Part shown: in pieces, positions 7,608 through 16,222 of the stretch | Position numbering within the stretch: the stretch's first letter is position 1 | How the letters are laid out: each line of letters begins with the position of its first letter | NCBI RefSeq assembly: GCF_019969725.1 | Contig: NZ_JAHXYW010000012.1 | Span: 124,001-188,000 of the forward strand | Length of the DNA stretch: 64,000 bases | Reading direction: 5' to 3' | DNA from: Neobacillus bataviensis | GTDB lineage: Bacteria > Bacillota > Bacilli > Bacillales_B > DSM-18226 | Made by a program: the position numbers and the translations under genes | The notes under the pieces: model-generated | Seen by the model: only the letters and a program-made list of their open reading frames with translations | The model's database searches: none | What the model was told of the DNA's origin: nothing

Positions 7608-8594
7608 ATGGTTAATTCACAAGTAGTTGTAGATCCACAGGTTCAAACGGTATTAGATGCTTTGAAAGGACGTACGATTGACCACGTATTTTTTGTAGCA
7701 TGCGGCGGCTCTTCTGCCATTATGTATCCAAATAAGTACATAATGGACCGTGAAGCCCTTAATATTTCTTCAGATGTTTACAGTTCTAATGAATTCATTC
7801 ATCGCAACCCTAGAAAACTTGGTGAAAATTCATTGGTTGTCCTATGCTCCATGTCTGGTACAACACCTGAAACCGTTAAAGCAGCGACATTTGCCCGTGA
7901 AAAAGGCGCATTAACTGTTGGCTTTACGAACCAGCCAACTTCTCCGCTGGCACAGGAAAGTGAATTTGTTGTTAAATATGAATGGGGCGCAGAATCTATT
8001 GCCTTTAATACAAATTTAGGTTTGCTTTATCAATTAACTTTAGGTGCCTTAAACGTATTAGAAGGAAACGATAAGTTTGAAAAATTGATCAACAGCTTAC
8101 ACAATCTCGAGGCTGTTTTTGAAAAGTCAAACAAGCAATATGAAAGCCAAGCACAACAATTTGGTCAAGATTACAAAGATGAAAAAGTCATTTATACAAT
8201 GGCAAGTGGAGCTAACTATGGAATCGCCTACTCTTATGCAATTTGTATCCTAATGGAAATGCAATGGATCCATTCCAATGCTGTTCACTCCGGTGAATAT
8301 TTCCATGGTCCATTCGAAATTATCGATAAGGATGTTCCATTTATTATCCTGCTTGGCTTGGATGAAACCCGTCCTCTTGATGAAAGAGCATTGGATTTCT
8401 CGAAGAAATACGGTGAAAAATTAGTTGTTTTAGACGCTAAGGATCTTGATCTGACTGGCATAGACGAAGAATTAAAAGGCTATATTGCTCCGCTGGTATT
8501 AAATAATATTCTACGCAGATATGCTGAACAGCTTGCAGAAGCCCGTAATCATCCTCTGTCAAAAAGACGTTATATGTGGAAAGTGGAATACTAA
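7608..8594 (+). CDS. frlB: SIS-domain fructosamine-6-phosphate deglycase (FrlB type)
   Basis: 328 residues, two SIS (sugar isomerase) domains at about 20-150 and 190-310. Substrate-loop motifs VACGGSSAIMYP and CSMSGTTPETV are present, and the C-terminal half has GEYFHGPFEII, the typical GlmS/FrlB-like segment. The family cleaves 6-phosphofructosyl amino acids to glucose 6-phosphate and an amine. The start is the ATG at 7608, with AAGGAGG 8 bp upstream; an ATG four bases earlier runs into a stop after three codons. The gene is alone on the plus strand, while the kinase and transporter are on the minus strand. A second, divergent paralogue lies at 9780. Confidence 0.87.
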   Translation: MVNSQVVVDPQVQTVLDALKGRTIDHVFFVACGGSSAIMYPNKYIMDREALNISSDVYSSNEFIHRNPRKLGENSLVVLCSMSGTTPETVKAATFAREKGALTVGFTNQPTSPLAQESEFVVKYEWGAESIAFNTNLGLLYQLTLGALNVLEGNDKFEKLINSLHNLEAVFEKSNKQYESQAQQFGQDYKDEKVIYTMASGANYGIAYSYAICILMEMQWIHSNAVHSGEYFHGPFEIIDKDVPFIILLGLDETRPLDERALDFSKKYGEKLVVLDAKDLDLTGIDEELKGYIAPLVLNNILRRYAEQLAEARNHPLSKRRYMWKVEY

Positions 8595-8602
8595 TCCATT
8601 GG

Positions 8603-8634
8603 AGCTCCTCAAGTTAGACTTGAGGGGCTTTTTC
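8603..8634 (+). terminator. Terminator of the plus-strand deglycase
   Basis: AGCTCCTCAAG pairs with CTTGAGGGGCT around a 5-base loop and is followed by TTTTTC, just after the stop codon. Confidence 0.88.
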
Positions 8635-8665
8635 TTTACTGTTGTTTTAGGCCATCACAAGACAA

Positions 8666-8815
8666 TACGTGACCGGTTTATCTTCTCAAGCCCTTTTTCG
8701 GACACATAGACCTTTTCTACGTGACCATTTCCTCTGCTCCAGACCTTTTTCGGGCACGTAGAGCCTTTCTACGTGACCATTTCCTCTGCTCCAGACCTTT
8801 CCCAGGCACGTAGGA
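8666..8815. repeat. 52-bp tandem array, three copies (CACGTAG family)
   Basis: Three units start with TACGTGACC at 8666, 8718 and 8770, exactly 52 bp apart. Units 2 and 3 are nearly identical; unit 1 is diverged. Each unit ends in CGGGCACGTAGAGCC or a variant, so ACGTAG and CTACGT flank a short spacer as an inverted repeat at each junction. The same core and same period recur in the array at 34299-34720. It fills the gap between the convergent deglycase and kinase genes. Confidence 0.9.
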
Positions 8816-8827
8816 ACGCAACGGAGC

Positions 8828-8856
8828 AAAAAAAGACCAGCCCCATAGGACCGGCC
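8828..8856 (-). terminator. Terminator of the frl-like transport/catabolic operon
   Basis: A nine-pair stem with some G-U pairs (8835-8856) is followed on the minus strand by seven T residues, 18 bp past the kinase stop. Confidence 0.72.
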
Positions 8857-8873
8857 ACCATCAAATACATAGA

Positions 8874-9710
8874 TTACCCAATGACAATCCTTTTCTCCCG
8901 CTTCTTGCCATGGCCAAATGCGCCAAAGCGTCCGCACGTTTCAGCCGCAGCCGCAGCACCCCTTTGCATCGCAGCCTTTGCATCACCATGCTGGACGTAC
9001 TCCTTTAAGAACACAGCCACAAACGTATCGCCTGCTCCTAATGTATCAACGACATCGGCATCGGCAATTCCATGTTCATAAACCTGACGGGAATCCGAAA
9101 ATACCGATCCCTCTGAACCTCTGGTTACGATCACATTTGGTGTTCCTGCTGCATGAACTTTCGCGATCAGCGCTTCACACTCTTGCTTCGTTAAATCGCC
9201 TCCAGAGAAGATTGCAAATTTGACATGGGGACAAACCAGCTCCAAATACTCATCATCGTACCTTGTTGAAAAATCAAAGGAAATATCGATGTATGTTTTC
9301 AATAAAGGCAGTTCCTTTTCGATATAGCTATATACACTTGTGTGCAGCAATGAGAAAGTATTAATAAACTCCAATTCCGCTTCTGCAAAATTCAGTTTTA
9401 CAAGCTTTTGAACCCCGCCCTTATTCGAGCCTACAAACTTCCGATCTCCTTGCTCGTCTAAAGTGACAACAGCCTCACCCGATGGTCCAAACACTTTACG
9501 AACCTGGGAAACATCGATATTTTCCTGCTTTAACGAACTGACGATATGATCGCCCTCTTCATCATTCCCGACAATTCCAATATAGGAAACGAACTCGGCG
9601 CCATATCGTTTCCAAAATACCGCTACATTGACGGCATTTCCGCCCGGGAACATCTCCCCGCGGTCTTCATAGTAATCTACTACGTTATCCCCAACAGCAA
9701 TTAACTTCAT
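8874..9710 (-). CDS. frlD: PfkB-family kinase, probable fructosamine 6-kinase (FrlD)
   Basis: 278 residues from the ATG at 9710, which has GGGAGG 8 bp upstream; 21 further in-frame residues upstream have no ribosome site. Ribokinase fold with the N-terminal sugar motif PGGNAVNVAVFWKRYG and the C-terminal anion-hole/catalytic motif DTLGAGDTF, whose last Asp is the base. In frl pathways FrlD phosphorylates the fructosyl amine at C6 before deglycation, and this gene sits last in the operon behind a deglycase and an ABC importer. The substrate is inferred from that context. Confidence 0.87.
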   Translation of the reverse strand: MKLIAVGDNVVDYYEDRGEMFPGGNAVNVAVFWKRYGAEFVSYIGIVGNDEEGDHIVSSLKQENIDVSQVRKVFGPSGEAVVTLDEQGDRKFVGSNKGGVQKLVKLNFAEAELEFINTFSLLHTSVYSYIEKELPLLKTYIDISFDFSTRYDDEYLELVCPHVKFAIFSGGDLTKQECEALIAKVHAAGTPNVIVTRGSEGSVFSDSRQVYEHGIADADVVDTLGAGDTFVAVFLKEYVQHGDAKAAMQRGAAAAAETCGRFGAFGHGKKREKRIVIG

Positions 9711-9779
9711 AATTGAATCCTCCCATTCGTTGAATAGCAGAAAGATACAACGAAACATTGTATCTTCCCGCAAATTATT

Positions 9780-10793
9780 TTAATAAGTTACCGTACGATA
9801 ATATCTTCTAATTTCTAACGAGTGATTACGTTTATCTTCTAAATGGACGCTGAGTCTTTGAAGCTGAGTAGATGTAACGATTGGTGACAAATATTTTCTA
9901 AACTCTTCGCTGATCCCTTCTAACTCGTAATCCTTCGTATCAAGGATTGTTACTTTCTTCGTATACTTTTCTGAAAAGCGCTCCACACGTTCCATCAGCG
10001 GGCGCGTTTCATCTTCACCCGTTAGGAGAATCATGCTTGTGTTTTCATCGACTAACTCCAATGTGCCATGGAAGAATTCTGCTGCGTGAATCGATTTTGT
10101 TTTGATCCACTGCATTTCCTCCAACACACACATCGCATAGGAGTAAGCGCGTCCCCAAGTTGACCCGGAACCCACCACCATATGATAAGGCTCATCTTTA
10201 TAGGCAACCGCAAATGCTTCTGCCCTAGCTTCGAACTGTTCTTTTACTTCGATTAATTTTTCAGGAAGTACCTCTAATTGGGCTGCAAATGCCTCATAGT
10301 TAGGGAAATCGCCATTTTTATTCATTAGTTTAAAAATCAACAAATAGAGCACTAACTGATTGGAATCGCTGGCAAAATCATTTTCTGCAAAATTCACAAG
10401 AGGAAAATCAACTGTATCAGCAAGCGGCTTATTGTATTCGCCTGTCAAGCCAATCGTTGTCGCTCCCCTTTCTTTACAGTATTTTGCTGCAGCGACCGTC
10501 TCTTCTGTCGTTCCAGATAGTGACGAAAGAATCACAAGTGAATCTGAAGTAAACTGTTTATGATTTTGCAGCACAAATTCCGCTGCAATTTCCGCATAGG
10601 CAGGAATCGTTGATGTCGAGTTGATCATATATTCAAACGGATAAAAAGTGGCTACCGCCCCGCCTGATCCAATTAAGAAAATATTTTTAAATCCTTTTTC
10701 ATAAACCTGGTCAGCAACCTTCTCAATTTCCTCTCTAAGGCCCACAGCGCCGCCAGTTACTGTAAGATATTTTTCCCTGTTAAAATTCAACAT
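9780..10793 (-). CDS. Second SIS-domain deglycase (FrlB paralogue)
   Basis: 337 residues from the ATG at 10793; AGGGAG lies 8 bp upstream, while a GTG three codons earlier is too close to it. Two SIS domains with LIGSGGAVATFYP, LSSLSGTTEETV and a HAAEFFHGTLELV segment. The organisation is the same as the deglycase at 7608 but the sequence is clearly diverged, so this is an old paralogue or a separate acquisition rather than a recent duplication. Two different deglycases in one locus suggest two substrate classes, as with the paired GfrE/GfrF enzymes of Salmonella; this is inference. Confidence 0.85.
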   Translation of the reverse strand: MLNFNREKYLTVTGGAVGLREEIEKVADQVYEKGFKNIFLIGSGGAVATFYPFEYMINSTSTIPAYAEIAAEFVLQNHKQFTSDSLVILSSLSGTTEETVAAAKYCKERGATTIGLTGEYNKPLADTVDFPLVNFAENDFASDSNQLVLYLLIFKLMNKNGDFPNYEAFAAQLEVLPEKLIEVKEQFEARAEAFAVAYKDEPYHMVVGSGSTWGRAYSYAMCVLEEMQWIKTKSIHAAEFFHGTLELVDENTSMILLTGEDETRPLMERVERFSEKYTKKVTILDTKDYELEGISEEFRKYLSPIVTSTQLQRLSVHLEDKRNHSLEIRRYYRTVTY

Positions 10794-10820
10794 TACTTTC
10801 ACTCCCTTTGATTTATATGT

Positions 10821-10840
10821 AATACATTATAATACGTTAT
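10821..10840. promoter_or_regulatory. Operator C inside the frl-like operon
   Basis: AATACAT-N6-ACGTTAT, matching sites A, B and D in half-sites and 6 bp spacing. It lies in the 84 bp gap between the permease gene and the second deglycase. A minus-strand TATAAT (10827-10832) with a weak -35 suggests a possible internal promoter, so the last two genes may be separately controlled. Confidence 0.55.
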
Positions 10841-10876
10841 ACATTTATTCGAGAAGCAGGGGGAGGATTCCCCCTT

Positions 10877-11797
10877 TTATCCCTTGACGCTTCCTTCAGC
10901 CAAACCGCGGACAAAGTATTTCTGCATGAAAATAAAAATCACAATAAGCGGCAGTGCTGAAATCACTAGTCCTGCCATTAATACTCCCCAGTTAGTATTA
11001 AGCGCATCTTTAAAGACTAATAGACCAGAAGTTATCGGCTTTAATTCCTCTGTTTGTATGAAGATGATAGAAAATAAGAACTCGTTCCACGCATAATAAG
11101 CGGTTAAAATGATACCCGTGAACATAATCGGTTTGCTCATTGGCATGTAGATTCTTGCGAATACATCCAAGCTTGTCGCCCCATCCAGAAACGCGGATTC
11201 TTCCAGCTCTTTCGGAATCGACAAGAAGAAGGACCGGATTAAGAGAACCGTTAATGGAATCCGATAAGCCGTAAAGGTTAATATCAGAGCCCAATGTGTA
11301 TCAAAAATCCCCATTTTTTGAACTAATTCATAAAGAGGGATTAAACTGCTCTGTGGTGAAAACATCAGGCCGGCTGAAACGAAAAGCAGAAGGAACTTGC
11401 CGCCTTTAAGTTGATAGCGAGTCAAACCAAAGGCACAGGCTGCACTGATTAAAACCGTCAGAATACACGTGCCTCCCGTGATAATCAAGCTATTAACGAA
11501 GTAACTTGAAACCCCTTGTTCCCAGGCGGTCGTATAGTTTGAAAAGAGCCATTCTTTCGGAAGTCCCCAGCTGTCGTTAAAAATCTCAGCCGTGTTTTTA
11601 AAAGAATTGACAATCATCCAAAATAAAGGATAGGCAATGGCAATAAAGTACAGAGTAAGGAAAAGAAAGATTAGTCCGACTGTTATTGATAAGCCTGGCT
11701 TTCTTTTGGAAGCCTTAAAGTTTTTATTCGGAAACTTTAAGATCTTTCCGCCGGGACTAACCATTTGTGAATCTTCATGTGCTTCCATCGGCTTCAT
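10877..11797 (-). CDS. ABC sugar-amine transporter permease (MalG type, FrlM-like)
   Basis: 306 residues, six predicted membrane segments after a cytoplasmic N-terminus of about 35 residues. The EAA loop with the ESAFLDGATSLDVFARIYMP motif contacts the ATPase. It belongs to the CUT1 family of carbohydrate importers. GGGGAGGAG precedes the ATG and overlaps the stop of the upstream permease gene (2 bp gap), so the two permeases are coupled. No ATPase gene is present in the locus; a shared MsmX-type ATPase encoded elsewhere probably energises it, as known for several Bacillus CUT1 importers. Confidence 0.88.
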   Translation of the reverse strand: MKPMEAHEDSQMVSPGGKILKFPNKNFKASKRKPGLSITVGLIFLFLTLYFIAIAYPLFWMIVNSFKNTAEIFNDSWGLPKEWLFSNYTTAWEQGVSSYFVNSLIITGGTCILTVLISAACAFGLTRYQLKGGKFLLLFVSAGLMFSPQSSLIPLYELVQKMGIFDTHWALILTFTAYRIPLTVLLIRSFFLSIPKELEESAFLDGATSLDVFARIYMPMSKPIMFTGIILTAYYAWNEFLFSIIFIQTEELKPITSGLLVFKDALNTNWGVLMAGLVISALPLIVIFIFMQKYFVRGLAEGSVKG

Positions 11798-11799
11798 CT

Positions 11800-12675
11800 T
11801 TACTCCTCCCCTGTTTTTAAGAACTTATTTTGGATAAAGTAGAAAATGAGTGTGATACCCAAAATCACGTTGGCAATCGCTGAAGCAAACCCAGGTTCAT
11901 TGTCGATAAAGGCCTTCTGGTATAGATATGTACTAAATACTTGTGACGAGTTACTAGGACCACCAGCTGTTAATACATATACTTCACTGAACACCAAGAA
12001 GGAGCCTGTCACTGTATAGATTAATAGAACAAACGTCATTTCTTTTACCTGTGGAACCGTAATGCTAAAGAATGTCCGGATTTTACCCGCTCCATCGATC
12101 GTCGCTGCTTCGTATAATTCCCCAGGGACTTTTTGAACCGCCAGCACATACAACATAACGGTATAACCGATACTTTGCCATTGGGAAACAGCAATGACAG
12201 CAAAAATAGATGTTTTTGGATTTCCTAGCCAGCCTTCCGTCCATTCACCCAAACCTACCAATCTTAGAAAGCTATTTAGCAAGCCGACATCTGGATTATA
12301 GATAAAGCTAAAGAGGATCCCAATAACCGTCATTGAAATGAGAACCGGGATAAAAAAGGTTGTCCGGAAGAAGGTGGAAAATCTCCTGAAAATCTTATCT
12401 TCTAATATCGCTGCAATCACTAATCCAAGCCCAACCTGGAGGATAACGGAGATAATGGCGTATAGGAGATTGTTCTTCAGTACCGTGAAGAAGACGGGAT
12501 CTTTAAACAAGCGTGTATAGTTATCTAGTGAAACAAAGCTTCTATCTAATGTGAATGGGTTCCATTCATAAAAGCCATTAATGATATTTCGAACCAAAGG
12601 ATAGTATACAAATAGGGCCAGCATCAATAAGGCGGGTGCCATATAAATAAGCGGGACTATTCTCGTTCTACGCAT
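11800..12675 (-). CDS. ABC sugar-amine transporter permease (MalF type, FrlN-like)
   Basis: 291 residues with six membrane segments and the EAA loop ELYEAATIDGAGKIRTFFSI. It pairs with the downstream permease and the lipoprotein encoded upstream to make a CUT1 importer. GGGAGGGG precedes the ATG. The assignment to fructosamine uptake comes from the adjoining kinase and deglycase genes. Confidence 0.88.
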   Translation of the reverse strand: MRRTRIVPLIYMAPALLMLALFVYYPLVRNIINGFYEWNPFTLDRSFVSLDNYTRLFKDPVFFTVLKNNLLYAIISVILQVGLGLVIAAILEDKIFRRFSTFFRTTFFIPVLISMTVIGILFSFIYNPDVGLLNSFLRLVGLGEWTEGWLGNPKTSIFAVIAVSQWQSIGYTVMLYVLAVQKVPGELYEAATIDGAGKIRTFFSITVPQVKEMTFVLLIYTVTGSFLVFSEVYVLTAGGPSNSSQVFSTYLYQKAFIDNEPGFASAIANVILGITLIFYFIQNKFLKTGEE

Positions 12676-12768
12676 CTATACCCCTCCCATCAACATCTAT
12701 GAAAATGTCGGTTTAATAGGAAGCTAGTTTCCTATTAACCGACACCTTCTAGAATTCATTATTCTTTA

Positions 12769-14046
12769 TTACTTTACTTGCTTCGCTGCATCCTGGACGG
12801 CCTTCATGATTTGTTCAGGCTTCATCGTGCCGCCAATCATAGCTTGAACGCCATCTCCATAAGGCTTGAAAATTCGAGTATCTAATGCGCTGTCTGTCCA
12901 GATCAGCATGTTTGGCTGTTCTTTAATCATATCCATCGCTTTTACATCAGCTTCCGTTGCGGTATTGGCATTAACCGCTCCTTCAACTGTACTTGGCATA
13001 CCGGTATCCTTAGCTAATTTCTCCCCGTTTGCCTTAGAAGTTAAGAATTTTAAGAACTCGACTGCTTCTTTAGGGTGTTGGGATTTGCTGTGAACCATAA
13101 ATCCTTCTGGAGCCCCTATTAAGCCTCCCTGGTCTCCTTTAGCACCATCGATGGTCGGTACTTTAAAGGAATCCCACTTAAACGCAGCGTTTTTCATATA
13201 CGTAATTTCCTGTGTTTCTAGGAACATGATCGCGGCTTTTCCGCCAAGGAATAAGTTTCTTGCTTCATCATGTGCAGTCGCATTTGGATTTTCATTAAAG
13301 AATGGACGTAATTCATCGAGCTTCTTTAATGCCTCAACATAACTAGGATCCGTGAACTCTGCTCCCTTAAAGCTTAAATCTTTTGCTAACACATCCTGTG
13401 GTACAATTCTTTGATTCAATGCTGTTACATAGTGAGCAGCTGCCCATGGTGATTTATTTCCTAAGATGATTGGAGTTTGTCCGCTCTTTTTAATGGTTTT
13501 AAGTACAGTGATAAACTCATCCCATGTAGTTGGTGCTTTCAAACCTAATTTATCAAATAGATCTTTGTTGTAGAAGAATAGTTTACTGTCGGTAAATAGT
13601 GGAACACCATAGGTTTTATCATCCTTTTGGAAGAATTTCACCTGTGATGCGATTAAATTGTCTGACCAGGCTTTGTCATCTTGGTAGTATTTTGTAAGGT
13701 CTAAAGCTACACCATCACGAATAAACTTTTGACCATATTCACCAGCCCAAGTAAAGAAAACATCCGGTGGATTCTTGCTTCCAAGAAGTACGTTTGCCTT
13801 TTGTTTGTAATCATCGTTTAACGCTGTTACCTGTTCAACATGAACGTCTGGATGCTGTTTTTCAAACTCTTTAATCACACTATTAAAATATGTTTTGTAC
13901 GGCTCATTTGGCCATCGGTAGAAAAATGTGATCGTTTTCTTTCCATTTTCCGATTTGGATGAGGTAGAGCTGCTTGACGAACATCCTGCTAGTATTAATG
14001 ACATTACCATGAAAATACCAACTGCTAGAGTAAACCAACGTTTCAC
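12769..14046 (-). CDS. ABC transporter substrate-binding lipoprotein (FrlO-like)
   Basis: About 425 residues. Lipoprotein signal peptide with lipobox LILAGC, then a Ser-rich linker and a family 1 extracellular solute-binding fold (YRWPNEPYKTYFNSVIKEFE onward). It should capture the glycated amino acid outside the membrane. The start is probably the GTG at 14046, which has GGGGG 7 bp upstream; the in-frame ATG at 14052 is only one base from it. It is the first gene of the transporter-deglycase-kinase operon, under promoter/operator D. Confidence 0.88.
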   Translation of the reverse strand: MKRWFTLAVGIFMVMSLILAGCSSSSSTSSKSENGKKTITFFYRWPNEPYKTYFNSVIKEFEKQHPDVHVEQVTALNDDYKQKANVLLGSKNPPDVFFTWAGEYGQKFIRDGVALDLTKYYQDDKAWSDNLIASQVKFFQKDDKTYGVPLFTDSKLFFYNKDLFDKLGLKAPTTWDEFITVLKTIKKSGQTPIILGNKSPWAAAHYVTALNQRIVPQDVLAKDLSFKGAEFTDPSYVEALKKLDELRPFFNENPNATAHDEARNLFLGGKAAIMFLETQEITYMKNAAFKWDSFKVPTIDGAKGDQGGLIGAPEGFMVHSKSQHPKEAVEFLKFLTSKANGEKLAKDTGMPSTVEGAVNANTATEADVKAMDMIKEQPNMLIWTDSALDTRIFKPYGDGVQAMIGGTMKPEQIMKAVQDAAKQVK

Positions 14047-14084
14047 ATACATACCCCCAATTATTTATTCCTTATACAACTCAT

Positions 14085-14098
14085 CTAAAACGCTTTCA
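14085..14098. promoter_or_regulatory. Possible cre (CcpA) site in the frlO leader
   Basis: CTAAAACGCTTTCA, 12 of 14 against the cre consensus TGNAANCGNWNNCA, with both mismatches at one end. It lies between the operon promoter and the start codon, a position suited to roadblock-type carbon repression of a catabolic operon. Confidence 0.4.
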
Positions 14099-14184
14099 TC
14101 TTTGAATAAGTTCAGTATTGCAGCTCTTTAGCCTCCCTCTCTATGGAACACGTTATATCTCATGTCCAATTGTATTATAAGATT

Positions 14185-14213
14185 ATATTACATACTATAA
14201 CGTTTGAAGTCAA
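14185..14213 (-). promoter_or_regulatory. Promoter of the frl-like operon with overlapping operator D
   Basis: On the minus strand TTGACT, 17 bp, TAATAT. Operator D (14187-14206), ATTACAT-N6-ACGTTTG on the plus strand, covers the -10 and spacer and aligns with sites A-C. The leader to the start codon is about 140 bases and includes a possible cre. Confidence 0.7.
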
Positions 14214-14404
14214 TATCGAAATAAGGGGAATTTTCAAATTATTTTTTATACAACTTCCTTTCTATGGATAAAACTACATAGGTATACTACGATAGTTTAT
14301 TTATAAGATAAAATACCACAAAATCAATAATTATAATAGTTAAAATATTATTACGATTACAGTTCTTTATTTCCATTTTCACAAAACTGCTATAGAATAA
14401 GAAA
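14214..14404. other. AT-rich intergenic stretch
   Basis: Between the frl-like operon promoter and the SDR terminator. I see no ORF with a ribosome site, no repeat array and no clear structure. Confidence 0.4.
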
Positions 14405-14426
14405 AAGCCAGTCAAATGACTGGCTT
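14398..14426 (-). terminator. Terminator of the lic-like operon
   Basis: The stem AAGCCAGTCA/TGACTGGCTT (14405-14426) is followed on the minus strand by TTTCTTATTC, 15 bp after the SDR stop. Confidence 0.85.
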
Positions 14427-14440
14427 CATTAGGAATACTA

Positions 14441-15217
14441 TTAATTTGAATTCGCCGACATTCCGCCATCAATCCGATGCTGGCTGCCGCTAATAAAAGA
14501 ACTATCATCGGAAGCAAGGAATAATACCAGGTTCGCAACATCAATCGGCTCCGCGTAACGGCCGAATGGAATCAGTCCAGCAAACATTTCCCTTGCCTTT
14601 TCTGACTCACCCGGGTTCATGGCCTCTTCAATCGACCTCATCATTCTTGTATTCACACTTGTCGGGTGAATCGAATTGACCCTTACATTGGCATGTGCCG
14701 CCTCATTGGCCGCTGTTTTTGTCAGCCCGACGACAGCATGCTTGGCCGCTACATATGGCCCTAAGTCCGTATACCCCATCCAGCTGGCATCTGACGCCGT
14801 ATTAATGATGCTGCCACTTCGTTGTTCCATCATGATCGGCAATACATGCTTTAAGCCTAAAAACACACCCCGTACATTGACATTCATCACCTTATCAAAA
14901 TCCTCAACCGCTACATCCACGAGCTTGCAAATCGGCCCTTCAATTCCGGCATTGTTAAAGAAAATATCAATTTTCCCAAAATGGTCCATGGTCGTTCTGA
15001 CATATTTCATCGTGTCCTCTTCTTCAGAAACATCCGCCTGTACGACAAGAACCTCACCGAAAATCTCGAGCTCTGCCTTGGCCTTGAGCAGTTTTTCCTC
15101 GGTTTGCCCGACTAAAACAACCTTCGCCCCTTCTTTTAAAAATAACCCGGCCGTTTCAATTCCGATTCCGCCAGCGCCGCCTGTAATTATCGCTACTTTT
15201 CCATCTAATTTCCCCAT
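14441..15217 (-). CDS. SDR-family oxidoreductase in the lic-like operon
   Basis: 258 residues from the ATG at 15217 (GAGAGGGG upstream; nine in-frame codons further up lack a site). Classical short-chain dehydrogenase: cofactor motif TGGAGGIG near residue 12, NNAG around 90, catalytic Ser in NTASDAS, YVAAK catalytic pair around 155. The Asp normally specifying NAD at the end of the second strand is not obvious (LVGQTEEK). It is the last gene of an operon with a choline-type permease and a nucleotidyltransferase/kinase fusion. Its substrate is unknown; an amino-alcohol or aldehyde is a guess from context only. Confidence 0.85.
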   Translation of the reverse strand: MGKLDGKVAIITGGAGGIGIETAGLFLKEGAKVVLVGQTEEKLLKAKAELEIFGEVLVVQADVSEEEDTMKYVRTTMDHFGKIDIFFNNAGIEGPICKLVDVAVEDFDKVMNVNVRGVFLGLKHVLPIMMEQRSGSIINTASDASWMGYTDLGPYVAAKHAVVGLTKTAANEAAHANVRVNSIHPTSVNTRMMRSIEEAMNPGESEKAREMFAGLIPFGRYAEPIDVANLVLFLASDDSSFISGSQHRIDGGMSANSN

Positions 15218-15256
15218 TATGTATCCCCTCTCTTCATCAGCCAAAAAGGCAGCAAA

Positions 15257-16222
15257 TTAAGCTGCTGCCTTTTTGAAGAATTTTTTGAAGTTAAGTTCGT
15301 CTGGATTTGCGACTGTAATAATCGAACCTACAATAATCATGACACTGCAAATGAGCAGTTTTGCTGTAACCGGACTTCCAAAGAAGATAAACCCGAAGAA
15401 AATTGTCCAAGACACATAAGTAATATTGATGGCCATCGCTCTAGTCGGCCCGATTTCGTTAATCGCTTTGTAGTAGCCTAAGTAAGAAACGGCGCCACAT
15501 AATCCGACTAATGCAATATAGATCATTTCTTTAGACATGATAATGTCACCTACTACGGCATATCCGCCAAAGATTGGAATAATGATCAATCCGAATACCA
15601 AGGCAGAAGTAACTTGTCGAATCTGTAACGCGTGTTCTGGTGTCACATCATCCTTCATCCCATAAGCGCAGATGACACATTCCATCCCCCAGCCGAATAC
15701 CGAACCTAAAGCAAAGATGAACCCTAAGGTTGCGTTAGGACCAAGCTCCCCGCTTGAATACCCTAAAATAAAGATAAAGAGGATACTCACAAACAGCCCA
15801 ATCCAGTTTCGGACGGATAGTTTATCTTTTAACCATAAGAAGGCAAACAAGGCGCCAACAGCCGGATAGACGGCCGAAATCGAAGCCGTATACGAAGCCC
15901 CAATATACTTTACTGCTAAAACGTAACAGGTCATACCGACCGGCCCGCCCATTAACGCTGCCAGCATGACATATCGGCCGCTGCGTGTCTTCATTTTCGC
16001 GAACGAGTTCTTTAGTTCGCCTTTAAATGCCATATAAATCATTACCCAAACGGCTGAAAAGGCATCATGGAAATAGGTACTGATCAGCGGTGCTAAAAAG
16101 ATAATTTGGTCCGTTGACACAAATAAAGTATGTGCTAGGATCACTCCAATAAAAACCGTATCTAACGCCCAGGTCATTGCCGAAATGACGGCAGCTATAG
16201 TTCCTTTAGTTTTTGTATTCAA
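15257..16222 (-). CDS. DMT/EamA-family permease, LicB-like choline transporter candidate
   Basis: 321 residues with ten hydrophobic segments in two EamA halves, as in drug/metabolite transporters. The neighbouring gene encodes a choline kinase-like protein, and the pair matches the lic1 arrangement of Haemophilus and pneumococcus, where LicB is a DMT permease for choline. The start is a TTG at 16222, supported by GGGGAGGG 8 bp upstream; the gene overlaps the end of the kinase fusion by 17 bp, so translation is coupled. Choline specificity is inferred from context. Confidence 0.75.
   Translation of the reverse strand: MNTKTKGTIAAVISAMTWALDTVFIGVILAHTLFVSTDQIIFLAPLISTYFHDAFSAVWVMIYMAFKGELKNSFAKMKTRSGRYVMLAALMGGPVGMTCYVLAVKYIGASYTASISAVYPAVGALFAFLWLKDKLSVRNWIGLFVSILFIFILGYSSGELGPNATLGFIFALGSVFGWGMECVICAYGMKDDVTPEHALQIRQVTSALVFGLIIIPIFGGYAVVGDIIMSKEMIYIALVGLCGAVSYLGYYKAINEIGPTRAMAINITYVSWTIFFGFIFFGSPVTAKLLICSVMIIVGSIITVANPDELNFKKFFKKAAA

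Noticed and set aside
8686..8937. 83-residue minus-strand ORF across the 52-bp repeats
   Set aside because: Produced by the repeat units; it overlaps the kinase gene and lacks a ribosome site.
14287..14544. 85-residue minus-strand ORF at the end of the SDR gene
   Set aside because: Overlaps the SDR coding end in another frame and runs through its terminator.
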